The position numbers and the translations under genes were made by a program. This document shows, in pieces, positions 8,297-18,044 of a stretch of 42,956 bases of DNA (its first letter is position 1; the number at the start of each line of letters is the position of its first letter). The notes below the pieces were generated by a model that worked only from the letters and a program-made list of their open reading frames with translations, was not told the DNA's origin and made no database searches. The stretch lies in the NCBI GenBank assembly GCA_023228025.1, contig JALOCD010000027.1, positions 1 to 42,956 of the forward strand. The letters are read 5' to 3'. The DNA comes from Prolixibacteraceae bacterium. Lineage in GTDB: Bacteria; Bacteroidota; Bacteroidia; Bacteroidales; Prolixibacteraceae.

Positions 8297-10627
8297 CTAC
8301 TTCGATTTTTTCTGTTTGGGCTTTTTGAGTTCGGCGTCGATGATCTCTTTGCAAAGCGCGTACGTCAATAGTTCAAGCTTAGTATCCTTTTTAAGCTTTA
8401 GATTCTGTTTTTTGTAAGAGATGTATGGCCCCCAGCGTCCCTGAAGGATCCTAATTTCCGAATCCTCGGTAAAGGTTTTTAACAAAGAGTTCGATATTTT
8501 TTCGCGTCGCTCAAGAATCAATTCTATTGCCCTGTCAAGAAGTACGGTATATGGGTCGTCAATGCCCTTTTTAAGGGAAACGAAGTTGGAATCGTGCTTC
8601 ACATAAGGACCAAATTTCCCGATCCCTACGGTTACTTTCTTTCCTTCATATTCTCCCAGCTCCCTTGGAAGGTCAAATAATTTCAGCGCCTGTTCGATGG
8701 TGATGGTCTCGATACTCTGGCCCTGTTGCAGACTGGCAAATGCTGGTTTCTCACTTCCATCCTCGGAGGTCTCGCCCAACTGGATGAAGGGGCCGAACCT
8801 GCCAATTTTGGCGGAAATGTTTTTACCGGATTTCGGATCTACACCCAGGATCCGCTCACCGCGCGCCCTTTCCGAATTGGCCAGGGCATCTTCAATCTGG
8901 CGGTGGAAAGGAAGATAGAAGTCGTCGATCATTTTCTGCCAAACCAGGCCTCCTTCTGCGATCTCGTCAAATTGCTTCTCGACTGTTGCGGTAAAATAGA
9001 AATCAACGATCGGTTCGAAGTGTTTCATTAAAAAATCGTTCACGACAAGACCGATGTCCGTTGGGAAAAGTTTGGATTTTTCGGTGCCGGCAATTTCACT
9101 CTTCTCTGCACGCTTTATGTTTCCTGCCTTCAGCAAAAGCTGGACGTATGATCGTTCATTGCCTTCCCTGTCTTCCTTGACAACGTAATCCCGTTGCTGG
9201 ATGGTCGTAATGGTCGGTGCATAGGTAGAAGGCCTGCCAATGCCCAGCTCTTCCAGTTTTTTTACGAGGCTGGCTTCCGTGTATCGCGCAGGTTTTAGGG
9301 TAAAACGTTGCAAGGCAAGGATCGATTCAGGCACAAGTTTCTGTTTGACAGCCAAGGGCGGCAGCAATCCTTTCTCCTCATCAGACAGGTTTTCTTCATC
9401 GCTGGATTCGAGATATACGCCAAGAAAACCATCAAATTTCAGAACCTCACCGGAGGCTTGAAATCTTTCGGATGTATTTGAGATGTTAATGGTTACGTTC
9501 GTACGTTCAAGCTCTGCATCGGCCATTTGGGACGCCAGGGTACGCTTCCATATCAGACTGTACAGTTTCTGCTCTTGCGCGGTGCCTGCTATCTCTTCCT
9601 CGAAGAAATCGGTCGGACGGATGGCTTCGTGGGCTTCCTGAGCTCCTTTGGAATTGGTCTTGTAATGACGGATTTTTACATATTTCTCTCCGTACGATTC
9701 GGTAATTTTCTTTTTGGCGCTGTTCAGTGCAGTTTGGGAAAGATTGGTGGAATCGGTTCGCATGTAGGTAATCTTTCCTGCCTCGTAAAGCCTTTGGGCC
9801 ACCGACATGGTCAGCGAAACGGGGAATCCCATTTTTCTGCTTGCCTCCTGTTGAAGGGTGGAGGTGGTAAAGGGTGGAGTCGGGGACTTTTTAGCGGGTT
9901 TGGTAACGATGTCGCCTATGACAAATTCTGCCTTGTTGCATTTTTGAAGAAACAATGCGGCATCTTCCTCTTTTTCAAAACGCTCGGAGCATTCTGCTTT
10001 TAACAAAGTCTCTTTACCTGATTTCTCGGGTACGATAAACAGTGCCGTAACTTTGAAGTAAGGTATCGATTCGGTATTGGTAATTTCGCGTTCGCGTTCG
10101 ACAATCAGCCTCACTGCAACTGATTGGACCCGGCCGGCAGAAAGGGATGGTTTTACCTTTTTCCACAATACAGGGGATATTTCGAAGCCGACCAGACGGT
10201 CCAGGATCCTGCGCGCCTGTTGTGCATCCACCAGGTCTTTGTTCAGGTGACGGGGATGTTCGATGGCATGGTGAATGGCATCTTTCGTGATTTCGTGAAA
10301 GACAATGCGTTTGGTGGTTTTTGGATCCAGTTTCAGCACCTCCATCAAATGCCATGCAATGGACTCTCCTTCCCGGTCCTCGTCCGATGCGATCCAGATG
10401 GTTTTGGCTGTTTTTGCATATTTTTTCAATTCAGCCACCACTTTCTTCTTATCTTCAGAAACGATGTAGTTGGGTTGATAGTGGTTGTTCAAATCCACGC
10501 CAAAATCCTTCTTGTCGAGATCCCGGATGTGACCGAAACTCGACTTAACCAGATACTCCTTGCCTAAAAATTTTTCAATCGTTTTGGCCTTGGCGGGCGA
10601 CTCGACGATAACCAGATTTTCTTCCAT
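8297..10627 (-). CDS. topA: DNA topoisomerase I (type IA)
   Basis: Relaxes negative supercoils by transient single-strand breakage. The TOPRIM domain opens the protein (NLVIVESPAKAKTIEKFLG, then IASDEDREGESIAWHL near 79-94). The catalytic tyrosine is in AGKITYMRTDST (Tyr 288), preceded by the family segment LSAGRVQSVAVRLI. Instead of C-terminal zinc ribbons the protein carries topoisomerase C-terminal repeats, recognisable as FGPFIQLGE, KFGPYVKHD and RWGPYISYK, and ends in a lysine-rich tail. At 776 residues it has the normal Bacteroidota length. It may be transcribed into the downstream arginase-fold gene (61-base gap). Confidence 0.97.
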   Translation of the reverse strand: MEENLVIVESPAKAKTIEKFLGKEYLVKSSFGHIRDLDKKDFGVDLNNHYQPNYIVSEDKKKVVAELKKYAKTAKTIWIASDEDREGESIAWHLMEVLKLDPKTTKRIVFHEITKDAIHHAIEHPRHLNKDLVDAQQARRILDRLVGFEISPVLWKKVKPSLSAGRVQSVAVRLIVEREREITNTESIPYFKVTALFIVPEKSGKETLLKAECSERFEKEEDAALFLQKCNKAEFVIGDIVTKPAKKSPTPPFTTSTLQQEASRKMGFPVSLTMSVAQRLYEAGKITYMRTDSTNLSQTALNSAKKKITESYGEKYVKIRHYKTNSKGAQEAHEAIRPTDFFEEEIAGTAQEQKLYSLIWKRTLASQMADAELERTNVTINISNTSERFQASGEVLKFDGFLGVYLESSDEENLSDEEKGLLPPLAVKQKLVPESILALQRFTLKPARYTEASLVKKLEELGIGRPSTYAPTITTIQQRDYVVKEDREGNERSYVQLLLKAGNIKRAEKSEIAGTEKSKLFPTDIGLVVNDFLMKHFEPIVDFYFTATVEKQFDEIAEGGLVWQKMIDDFYLPFHRQIEDALANSERARGERILGVDPKSGKNISAKIGRFGPFIQLGETSEDGSEKPAFASLQQGQSIETITIEQALKLFDLPRELGEYEGKKVTVGIGKFGPYVKHDSNFVSLKKGIDDPYTVLLDRAIELILERREKISNSLLKTFTEDSEIRILQGRWGPYISYKKQNLKLKKDTKLELLTYALCKEIIDAELKKPKQKKSK

Positions 10628-10831
10628 ATTGTGAACCTAATATAACAGGTGACTGCTAAAAAACTTTGCAAATTAACGAAAATCAAAACCTAACTTCCAA
10701 GAATTTAATTCATTAAAATTAAAATTTGTCATACATCTCCTTACTGATGATTGAAATTCTGACGGTTAATTGGATCTGGACCTCCTCATTCTATACAAGT
10801 TAAGGAAAAATATGGAACTCTCAAAATGAAA

Positions 10832-13219
10832 TTAAAATTCGATCATTATTCCTATGGTGGGGAGGACGGTCCCTGACGAAGTTGCAATACTTTTTAACAA
10901 ATACCTTGAAGATTCATGGGGATCGGTCAGCGGTTTGCCATTGGGATCGGTCTGCTGGATTAAACTCGGCGGAAGATCTGCCTGGAAGTTATAAGCATTT
11001 TGAATGTCTACATAAAGCATCAATGACCATTTTTTATAATAGTATGCTTTATCCACCCGGAGATCCAATTGCTGAAAAGGACCCAATCGTTTTTTATTAA
11101 ACTGGCTGTAGTCCAAATATCCCCTGCCGTTGGCATCCCAGGCCGTTTTTAAGGAAGACTTTTCCACATCCCATGGAGTATATGGGGAACCGCCTATGTA
11201 ACGCCACCGGAACCCAAAATCCCAATTTCGCTTTAAGGAGCGTGTGGCATAGATAGTAAAAAGATGACGGTTGTCCCAGGATGATGGGATATATTCGCCC
11301 TTTATATCCGTAAATTCACTTCTTACATAGGTATAAGTCAATACCCCCTTGAAACCAGAAAAATCCTTGAATCTGGATAATATTTCAATACCATACGCAC
11401 GGCCTTTGCCGGTTGATTTAACCTCTTCATCCCCGAAGACTCCAAAATCGGCGCCTTTGCTTGCCAGTGATACAGAATCCCTTACAGAGAAAGGGTAGTG
11501 GCTGTAACCTTTAAAAAAACCTTCGACCGACAATTGTGTAGTTGTATTGGGCCGGAAATCAAGTCCGGCAACCAGATGATTGGCCCCAATCATTTGTATC
11601 CCATTTTTCATGTTGATCAAAATCCCGTCATCGTTCCGGTAGCCAAGTGTTGTGTATGCAGGCAATTGAAGATATCTCCCGGCATTGATGCTGAAGGAAG
11701 TCCTGCTATTAATTTGATAACTGGCCGAAAAACGGGGTGAAAAATTATCCAGAGGATTGGACATTCGGGAAGAGTAACTGTTTCCATCCCCCCTGATCCC
11801 CAGGGAAAGAAGTAATCTCTGATTTAGAACATCTTTGTTTAGCTGGCCGAAAAAACCATATTTTACAAAATTTAAACTTGATAAATAGCTAAAAGATTGA
11901 ACGTTATTTGCAATATATATTTTTTGAAAAGTCTTGTTGTAGTATTTTGCATATTGAAAATCTGCACCGTAAGTGATTTTGAATTTTGTTTTAGACAAAT
12001 AGAAGTGTTCGAATCTGAACTTTGTTTCACTTTCGCGGGAATCATAATTCAGGGTTAGATTTGCCGGATCCTCCAGGTTGTCATGGTATTTGATCTGACT
12101 GTTGTTGAGTGTATTGTGACTTATTATATAGGTATTGTATCCGGATACATTGTAATGTTTTAAGACCAGACCCAAAGTGTAGTTCCACTGTTTGTTTTCT
12201 GGCAGATAACTCAGTATATAGCGTTGTTGATCCGTTTCGTTGGCTTTCAGATTCAACTTTGAATTATCCAAAGCACCCAATCCGATCAGGGAGAGTTCAG
12301 TCTTATCGTCTATTTTTGTCTTTATTTTAAACTGAAAGTCATTGTATGTAGGAAGAAATGGAAGTTTGAGGGCGCTAAACAACAATTGGAGATAAGATCT
12401 TCTTACCGAAGCCAGATAAGTGGTTTTTGACGAAAGCGGGCCTTCAGATGAGAAGGCAAGGTCGGATGCTCCCACGGTAGCCCTGAATTTTGGTTTTTCG
12501 GTATTGGCAATTTTCTGGGTAAATTCGAGTATAGAACTCAAGGCATTGCCACGGGTGGAAGGGAACGCCCCGGAATAAAAGTTGACCTCCCTGATAAAAT
12601 CCACGTTGATGATTCCTGCCGGACCACCAGACGCCCCTTGTGTAGCAAAGTGGTTTAGATTCGGTATTTCTACTCCGTCAAGGTAAAATTTATTTTCGCT
12701 GGGACCGCCGCCTCTCACAATCACGTCATTTCGGAAAGAGGCAGCAGAGGAGACCCCTGGGAAAGATTGAATTACCTTGGTAATGTCCCTGTTGCCACCA
12801 GGGTTTTTCTCAATTTCATCGATGCCAATGGTTCGCAGCGAAGTTGGACTCTCCTCCCGTTTTGGGAAAAAATTAGGTCGAACAGTTACCTCCTCCAGCC
12901 GTATCTGATCCTCTTCCAAAGGAACGTTTATGGTGGCACCTGCAGCAAGTGTGATTCGAAATGTTTCGGTGATATAGGTCCTAAAACCGATCGCAGAAAC
13001 TTTTAACTGGTAAAATCCTGGTTGAATATCTTTTAGTAGAAAATTTCCATTCAGATCGCTGTTGGTCCCATTCACGGAATTTTGAATGACAATGGTAGCA
13101 AATTCTACAGGTTCATTGTTCTTAGCATTGTAAACACGACCTTTGAGAATGGAAGATGATTTTTGGGCATGAACTGTACAAACAAAGAAAAGAGCGATAA
13201 TACAAAGGCTTTTATTCAT
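10832..13219 (-). CDS. TonB-dependent outer-membrane receptor with N-terminal carboxypeptidase-like domain
   Basis: Imports an unidentified large substrate across the outer membrane using TonB energy. The 795-residue protein has a signal peptide (about 1-18, ending TVHAQ), a carboxypeptidase-regulatory-like beta-sandwich at about 22-108 (LKGRVYNAKNNEPVEFATI, FYQLKVSAIGFRTY), a plug domain (FFPKREESPTSLRTIG to DVIVRGGGPSENKFYLDG), and a beta-barrel with late segments YATRSLKRNWDFGFRWRY and GPFQQLDLRVDKAYYYKKW. The last residue is Phe, as is usual for barrels. No SusD-like gene is adjacent, so it is probably not a polysaccharide-utilisation SusC. It is monocistronic, with at least 200 bases free on each side. 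Confidence 0.92.
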   Translation of the reverse strand: MNKSLCIIALFFVCTVHAQKSSSILKGRVYNAKNNEPVEFATIVIQNSVNGTNSDLNGNFLLKDIQPGFYQLKVSAIGFRTYITETFRITLAAGATINVPLEEDQIRLEEVTVRPNFFPKREESPTSLRTIGIDEIEKNPGGNRDITKVIQSFPGVSSAASFRNDVIVRGGGPSENKFYLDGVEIPNLNHFATQGASGGPAGIINVDFIREVNFYSGAFPSTRGNALSSILEFTQKIANTEKPKFRATVGASDLAFSSEGPLSSKTTYLASVRRSYLQLLFSALKLPFLPTYNDFQFKIKTKIDDKTELSLIGLGALDNSKLNLKANETDQQRYILSYLPENKQWNYTLGLVLKHYNVSGYNTYIISHNTLNNSQIKYHDNLEDPANLTLNYDSRESETKFRFEHFYLSKTKFKITYGADFQYAKYYNKTFQKIYIANNVQSFSYLSSLNFVKYGFFGQLNKDVLNQRLLLSLGIRGDGNSYSSRMSNPLDNFSPRFSASYQINSRTSFSINAGRYLQLPAYTTLGYRNDDGILINMKNGIQMIGANHLVAGLDFRPNTTTQLSVEGFFKGYSHYPFSVRDSVSLASKGADFGVFGDEEVKSTGKGRAYGIEILSRFKDFSGFKGVLTYTYVRSEFTDIKGEYIPSSWDNRHLFTIYATRSLKRNWDFGFRWRYIGGSPYTPWDVEKSSLKTAWDANGRGYLDYSQFNKKRLGPFQQLDLRVDKAYYYKKWSLMLYVDIQNAYNFQADLPPSLIQQTDPNGKPLTDPHESSRYLLKSIATSSGTVLPTIGIMIEF

Positions 13220-13530
13220 TCATTTAGAATTTAGGATTTTCTTGGAATAAACGTCTAACATTGTGAGAAAGGTAACAAATTATGCTCAACAAAATCCAAG
13301 TTCAATAATTTTTTAACTGGAACATATGTCTTGTGGGACCCAGTAGTAACCTCTCCGCTAAGAACCAAAAAATTGATCAATTCCCCATTCCGGAAAATCC
13401 AATTTATAAATAGAAACAATCTAAATTGTATATTTGTTGCCATTCAATTTGTTTAGCAAATCACCATCCTCTATTTTTGAAAGGATATTAAAATAGCAAC
13501 ATTCTTCAATATTAATTAATACCAGTCTGT
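13220..13530. other. Intergenic region between divergent TonB receptor and sdhC
   Basis: No convincing gene lies in these 311 bases. A 62-codon minus-strand frame (13255-13443) has no recognisable motif and overlaps the promoter-bearing DNA. Two plus-strand boxes of the TAnnTTTG type occur at 13429-13436 and 13472-13479; only the second has a well-spaced upstream TTTG. Confidence 0.6.
13448..13479 (+). promoter_or_regulatory. Predicted Bacteroidota-type promoter for sdhCAB
   Basis: TTTG at 13448-13451 and TATTTTTG at 13472-13479 are separated by 20 bases. This matches the Bacteroidota primary sigma consensus (TTTG at -33, TAnnTTTG at -7). Transcription would start near 13486, leaving a leader of about 45 bases before sdhC. 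Confidence 0.6.
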
Positions 13531-14211
13531 ATGAGTAGTTTCATGAGCGCCTCAATAGGGCGTAAATTTTTCATGAGTATCACAGGGCTCTTCCTGATCT
13601 CATTTCTCATCATCCATCTCACTTTGAATCTGTTTTTGACTTTCGATGATTCCGGGACGCTTTTTAACCTGGCTGCCCATTTTATGGCAACCAATCCTTT
13701 TATCAGAATCATGGAGCCTCTGCTGTCCCTGGGTTTTGTGATTCATATCATATGGTCCGGATGGATTACACTGGAGAATATGAGGGCACGGCCTCAAAAG
13801 TATGAATATGGCGACCAGCAGTTGAGTTGGTGGGCCCCTTCAAAAAACATGTTTATTTTGGGGAGTATGGTCCTGATTTTTTTGGTTATCCATCTAACAA
13901 ATTTTTATTTGAAGATGAAGTTTACCGGGGATCCGCTGCTGAGCAGTGTAAATATTGATGGCACCGAGATGCACAACGCCTATGCATTGGTTAGCAGCCT
14001 GTTTATGAACAAGGGCTACGGCTTGTTGTACATTGCTGGCGGTATTTTGGTAGGTCTTCACATCTCTCATGGATTCTGGAGCGCCTTTCAAACCATTGGT
14101 TTCAGCAACCAGGTCTGGCTGAAAAGGCTGAAAGCTGTAGCCGTCACGGTAGGGATCGTCTTCGCCGTTGGATTCTCCTACATCCCAATTTACTTCATGA
14201 TCAAATTCTAA
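13531..14211 (+). CDS. sdhC: Succinate dehydrogenase/fumarate reductase cytochrome b subunit
   Basis: Membrane anchor of complex II of the b558 type, carrying heme b and passing electrons between the iron-sulfur subunit and menaquinone. The 226-residue protein has five predicted membrane helices, beginning with KFFMSITGLFLISFLIIHLT. Histidines suited to heme ligation occur within helices in LIIHLTLN, GFVIHIIWSG, FLVIHLTNFY and GLHISHGFW. A single large anchor rather than separate SdhC and SdhD fits the Bacteroidota enzyme. It is followed by sdhA after 24 bases and then sdhB, forming one operon. Confidence 0.95.
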   Translation: MSSFMSASIGRKFFMSITGLFLISFLIIHLTLNLFLTFDDSGTLFNLAAHFMATNPFIRIMEPLLSLGFVIHIIWSGWITLENMRARPQKYEYGDQQLSWWAPSKNMFILGSMVLIFLVIHLTNFYLKMKFTGDPLLSSVNIDGTEMHNAYALVSSLFMNKGYGLLYIAGGILVGLHISHGFWSAFQTIGFSNQVWLKRLKAVAVTVGIVFAVGFSYIPIYFMIKF

Positions 14212-14235
14212 ACTGAACTTCAAAGCTTCCAAGAT

Positions 14236-16176
14236 ATGAGCACACTGAATTCAAAAATACCAGCCGGACCGATTGCCGAGAAATGGACAAACCATAAGGC
14301 TAAGATTAAAGTTGTTAGTCCGGCAAACAAGCGCAAACTCGATGTAATCGTTGTAGGGACCGGTCTGGCTGGGGCCTCTGCTGCCGCTTCACTGGCCGAA
14401 CTTGGCTATAATGTGACTGCATTTTGTTACCAGGATAGTCCCAGAAGGGCGCACTCTATCGCTGCCCAGGGCGGGATCAATGCCGCGAAGAACTACCAGA
14501 ATGACAATGATTCTGTCTATCGTCTTTTTTACGATACCATCAAAGGTGGAGACTACCGTGCCCGTGAAGCCAATGTTCACCGTTTGGCGGAGGTATCACC
14601 CAACATCATCGACCAATGTGTCGCACAAGGTGTTCCATTTGCACGTGAATACGGTGGCACCCTTTCGAACCGCTCATTTGGTGGGGTATTGGTTAGCCGT
14701 ACTTTTTATGCGCGCGGCCAGACGGGTCAGCAACTGTTGCTGGGAGCCTATTCTGCGCTTAACCGTCAGATCAACGCAGGTACTGTAAAGATGCATACCC
14801 GTCACGAAATGCTTGACCTGGTAGTTATTGATGGGAAAGCCCGCGGTATTATTGCCCGCGATATGGTTTCAGGAGAGGTTAAACGTTTTGGCGCACATGC
14901 CGTGGTATTGGCAACCGGAGGTTACGCGAACGTTTTCTTCCTATCGACCAACGCCATGGGATGCAATGCGTCAGCATCGTGGGTTGCTTACAAAAAAGGG
15001 GCATACTTTGCCAATCCGTGTTATGTTCAGATTCATCCTACCTGCATCCCGGTCCACGGGTCACAACAATCCAAGCTTACACTCATGTCAGAGTCTTTGC
15101 GGAACGACGGACGTGTTTGGGTCCCCAGGAAGAAAGAGGACGCTGAGAAACTGAGAAGGGGTGAAATTAGGCCAAACGATATTGCCGACGTTGACCGCGA
15201 TTTCTACCTTGAGCGCAGGTATCCTTCGTATGGAAACCTGGTGCCGCGGGACGTTGCTTCCAGGGCCGCCAAAGAACGCTGCGATGCGGGATTTGGTGTC
15301 AATAAGGAGGGAATGGCCGTATTCCTTGATTTCAAATATGCCATCGAAAGGCTGGGACAAGAGACCATTGCCAAAAGATATGGCAATCTTTTCCAGATGT
15401 ACGAAAAAATTACTGACGTTAATCCATACAAAGAACCGATGCAGATTTATCCTGCCATCCATTACGCCATGGGAGGTACCTGGGTCGATTACAATCTGAT
15501 GACAACCATACCCGGACTTTACTCTTTGGGTGAGGCCAATTTCTCAGACCATGGCGCCAACCGTTTGGGCGCTTCGGCCCTGATGCAGGGATTGGCAGAT
15601 GGATATTTTGTATTGCCCTATACCATTGGTGACTACCTTGGTAATGAAATCATGGTTCCCAAAATCAATACCAATCTTCCGGAGTTTGAAGCAGCCGAAA
15701 AGGCTGTGACAGAAAGGCTCGAAAAACTATTCAATATCAAGGGCAAAACTCCGGCCGACCATTTTCACAAAAAATTGGGTGCAATCTTGTGGGATTATGT
15801 AGGGATGTCCCGCAACGAAGCAGGATTGAAAAAAGCCATTGAGGAGATCAAAAAGCTTCGCAAAGAGTTTTATGCAGATTTGTTGGTTCCCGGAGAGCTC
15901 AAAAATGTGAATCCTGAACTGGAAAAAGCTGGTCGTGTGGCAGATTTCCTCGAATTTGGGGAGTTACTGGCAAGGGATGCCCTCAATCGCAAAGAGTCTT
16001 GCGGGGGGCACTTCAGGGAAGAGTCCGCTACCGAAGAGGGGGAAGCCAAACGTGACGATGAGAATTTTGCTTACGTGGCTGCCTGGGAATTCAAGGGTGT
16101 GGATGAGGAACCGGCCCTTCACAAGGAGGACCTTGTCTTCGAAACCATTCAGTTAACCCAAAGGAGTTATAAATAA
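14236..16176 (+). CDS. sdhA: Succinate dehydrogenase/fumarate reductase flavoprotein subunit
   Basis: Catalytic subunit interconverting succinate and fumarate. The dinucleotide-binding motif GTGLAGASAA is at residues 41-50 and the covalent-FAD histidine is in RRAHSIAAQGGINAAK (His 73). Further family segments are NRSFGGVLVSRTFYARGQTG, HPTCIPVHGSQQSKLTLMSE and GLYSLGEANFSDHGANRLGA. The C-terminal part has the usual helical domain with RKESCGGHFREES. At 646 residues it has the length of Bacteroidota fumarate reductase/succinate dehydrogenase flavoproteins. It sits between sdhC (24-base gap) and sdhB (22-base gap). Direction of catalysis in vivo cannot be read from sequence. Confidence 0.97.
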   Translation: MSTLNSKIPAGPIAEKWTNHKAKIKVVSPANKRKLDVIVVGTGLAGASAAASLAELGYNVTAFCYQDSPRRAHSIAAQGGINAAKNYQNDNDSVYRLFYDTIKGGDYRAREANVHRLAEVSPNIIDQCVAQGVPFAREYGGTLSNRSFGGVLVSRTFYARGQTGQQLLLGAYSALNRQINAGTVKMHTRHEMLDLVVIDGKARGIIARDMVSGEVKRFGAHAVVLATGGYANVFFLSTNAMGCNASASWVAYKKGAYFANPCYVQIHPTCIPVHGSQQSKLTLMSESLRNDGRVWVPRKKEDAEKLRRGEIRPNDIADVDRDFYLERRYPSYGNLVPRDVASRAAKERCDAGFGVNKEGMAVFLDFKYAIERLGQETIAKRYGNLFQMYEKITDVNPYKEPMQIYPAIHYAMGGTWVDYNLMTTIPGLYSLGEANFSDHGANRLGASALMQGLADGYFVLPYTIGDYLGNEIMVPKINTNLPEFEAAEKAVTERLEKLFNIKGKTPADHFHKKLGAILWDYVGMSRNEAGLKKAIEEIKKLRKEFYADLLVPGELKNVNPELEKAGRVADFLEFGELLARDALNRKESCGGHFREESATEEGEAKRDDENFAYVAAWEFKGVDEEPALHKEDLVFETIQLTQRSYK

Positions 16177-16198
16177 TTGCAGAAAAAAACCTATCAAA

Positions 16199-16960
16199 AT
16201 GGCAGACATTATTCTCAATAAAATATATGTAAAGGTCTGGAGACAAAATAGTCCAAAGGCCAAAGGACGCTTCGAAACCTATCAGGTTGAGAACGTGTCG
16301 CAAGGCAGCTCTTTCCTTGAGATGATCGATATTCTGAACGACAAACTCATCCTGGAAGGAAAAGATCCAATCGCATTTGACCACGATTGCCGCGAAGGAA
16401 TTTGCGGGATGTGCTCTATGTACATCAATGGGCACGCACATGGTCCGGATACCGAAGTGACCACTTGCCAGCTTCACATGCGCAAATTCCACGAAGGCCA
16501 GACCATCGTTGTTGAGCCATGGCGGGCGGCAGCTTTCCCGGTGATCAAAGATGTGATGGTCGATCGTTCGGCATTTGAAAAAATACAACAGGCCGGAGGG
16601 TATGTATCGGTAAATACCGGTGGCGTTCCTGATGGGAATGTCATCCTGATCGGACAGGATGATGCCGAAGAGGCCATGGATGCAGCAGCTTGCATCGGTT
16701 GCGGCGCTTGCGTGGCAACCTGCAAAAATTCTTCTGCCATGTTGTTTGTAGCCGCCAAAGTTTCCCAGTTTGCAAAATTGCCGCAAGGGAAAGTGGAGGC
16801 CAAAAAACGGGCCAAAGCCATGGTGGCCAAGATGGATGAACTTGGCTTTGGTAGCTGCACCAATACCGGGGGATGTGAACTTGCATGTCCAAAAAGCATT
16901 TCAATCGCCCATATTGCCCGCCTAAACCGAGAGTATTTGTCTGCAAAGCTTTCTGATTAG
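16199..16960 (+). CDS. sdhB: Succinate dehydrogenase/fumarate reductase iron-sulfur subunit
   Basis: Carries electrons between flavin and the cytochrome b anchor through three clusters. The [2Fe-2S] ligands are Cys 64, 69 and 72 in DCREGICGMC, with a fourth Cys at 90. The first ferredoxin-type motif is CIGCGACVATC (from Cys 165) and the second region is CTNTGGCELACPKS. The 253-residue length is normal. It is the last gene of sdhCAB. A purine-rich repeat begins right after its stop and a strong hairpin terminator follows at about 17060. Confidence 0.97.
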   Translation: MADIILNKIYVKVWRQNSPKAKGRFETYQVENVSQGSSFLEMIDILNDKLILEGKDPIAFDHDCREGICGMCSMYINGHAHGPDTEVTTCQLHMRKFHEGQTIVVEPWRAAAFPVIKDVMVDRSAFEKIQQAGGYVSVNTGGVPDGNVILIGQDDAEEAMDAAACIGCGACVATCKNSSAMLFVAAKVSQFAKLPQGKVEAKKRAKAMVAKMDELGFGSCTNTGGCELACPKSISIAHIARLNREYLSAKLSD

Positions 16961-17038
16961 CGACTTGGACGAAGGGGCCGACTGGGACGATTAGGACGAT
17001 GAGATCGGTCCCTGAGCGTAGCCGAAGGGCAAACATTT
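16961..17038 (+). repeat. Composite intergenic element, copy 1: GACTGGGACGA-type array plus 33-nt conserved element
   Basis: Directly after the sdhB stop comes a purine-rich degenerate array (units such as GACTTGGACGA, GACTGGGACGA, TTAGGACGATG). It is followed at 17006-17038 by a 33-nt element that starts CGGTCCCTGAGCG and ends GGCAAACATTT. That element recurs at 39844-39876 with 3 mismatches, again after a GACTGGGACGA array. Confidence 0.85.
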
Positions 17039-17059
17039 TTCTATATATACTTAGCAATC

Positions 17060-17096
17060 AAACATCGCTGCCCCCCTGGGGTGGCGATGTTTGTTA
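17060..17096 (+). terminator. Hairpin terminator of sdhCAB
   Basis: The 9-base arm AAACATCGC (17060-17068) pairs with GCGATGTTT (17084-17092). The interior can add CCCC/GGGG pairing around a small loop. The stem is followed by TTGTTA rather than a long T run. It lies about 100 bases past sdhB. Confidence 0.8.
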
Positions 17097-17211
17097 TTAA
17101 CAGTAGATAGTTAATAAATACTGGTGCAGCGCCGGGTACTTTAAACTTTTCTTTTTTGATAATATATAACTTCGCCACGACAGGTGGATATTTATCCATA
17201 AAACCGAAAAG

Positions 17212-17937
17212 ATGCCCTATAGAAGACTACCTAATACAGACCAGGCAAGATTAAGAGCCATCAATACAGCAATTTTGATGGGGCAGAAAAAGGCGGTCGA
17301 GGAGCTTGCTTTCTCCACCGATACATTAAATCGGCTTCGCAACTTTTTCCCCGGTTTTGAAACCAATCTAATCCATCACAAGTTGGCAAGGGCCCAACAA
17401 GACAAGAACAGCCGGTCGTACCTCGAAATTGCCCGGAAAGCCAGGATTTACCTTTCACATTTTATTCAGATACTGAATTTCTCAATTCAGCGGGGCGATA
17501 TGAAAGCCGATGTCCGTAATTATTATGGGATGGTAGGTGACAAAAAATCCCCATCCTTGATTTTAGAATCTGAACTACTTGAATGGGGAAAGAAAATAAT
17601 CGAAGGTGAGCATCAGCGGGTACTGCATGGCGGAAACCCGCTCTACAATCCCTCAATCGCTGTGGTAAAAGTAAAATTCGATCAGTTTGTGGATGCCTAC
17701 CATTTTCAGAAAACGCTGCAAAGCAATACCGCCCGGTGGACCCAAAAAGTCTCAGGAATGCGGGCCGAAGCCGATGAGATTATTCTTGAAATATGGAACG
17801 AAGTAGAGGAGTACTTTGCTTCCTATCCTGAAGAAATAAAGAGGGATCGCGCTACCGAATACGGGGTTGTTTATGTGTGGCGCCCCAATGAAAAGCAGCG
17901 GAATGAGGTAAGTATTGGAAGTCGGATGGGATTTTAA
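17212..17937 (+). CDS. Conserved-looking protein of unknown function
   Basis: I do not recognise this 241-residue protein. It has no signal peptide or membrane helix and looks soluble, charged and mostly helical. It opens with MPYRRLPNTDQARLRAI and has a middle segment YLEIARKARIYLSHFIQILN. The C-terminal half has alternating acidic and aromatic residues (EVEEYFASYPEE) and ends in VYVWRPNEKQRNEVSIG. The helical layout resembles structural or cell-biology proteins more than enzymes; no catalytic motif is seen. It is transcribed alone after the sdh terminator. Codon use and the start after an AAAACCGAAAAG leader look like a real gene. Confidence 0.8.
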   Translation: MPYRRLPNTDQARLRAINTAILMGQKKAVEELAFSTDTLNRLRNFFPGFETNLIHHKLARAQQDKNSRSYLEIARKARIYLSHFIQILNFSIQRGDMKADVRNYYGMVGDKKSPSLILESELLEWGKKIIEGEHQRVLHGGNPLYNPSIAVVKVKFDQFVDAYHFQKTLQSNTARWTQKVSGMRAEADEIILEIWNEVEEYFASYPEEIKRDRATEYGVVYVWRPNEKQRNEVSIGSRMGF

Positions 17938-18044
17938 TCCATTTCATTAACACTCATTGTCGAAGCCATCCCGGTGACGGTCGGAGCTGGAGGTCACTGA
18001 GCAAAGGGGTAATGCGACACTATCGCACAGGAAAGACCGTAAAT

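Noticed and set aside
10832..13219. SusC-type polysaccharide importer
   Set aside because: No SusD-like lipoprotein or glycoside hydrolase nearby, and length (795) is below typical SusC (about 1000).
13255..13443. 62-codon minus-strand gene
   Set aside because: No motif or plausible start context; it overlaps likely promoter DNA of sdhC.
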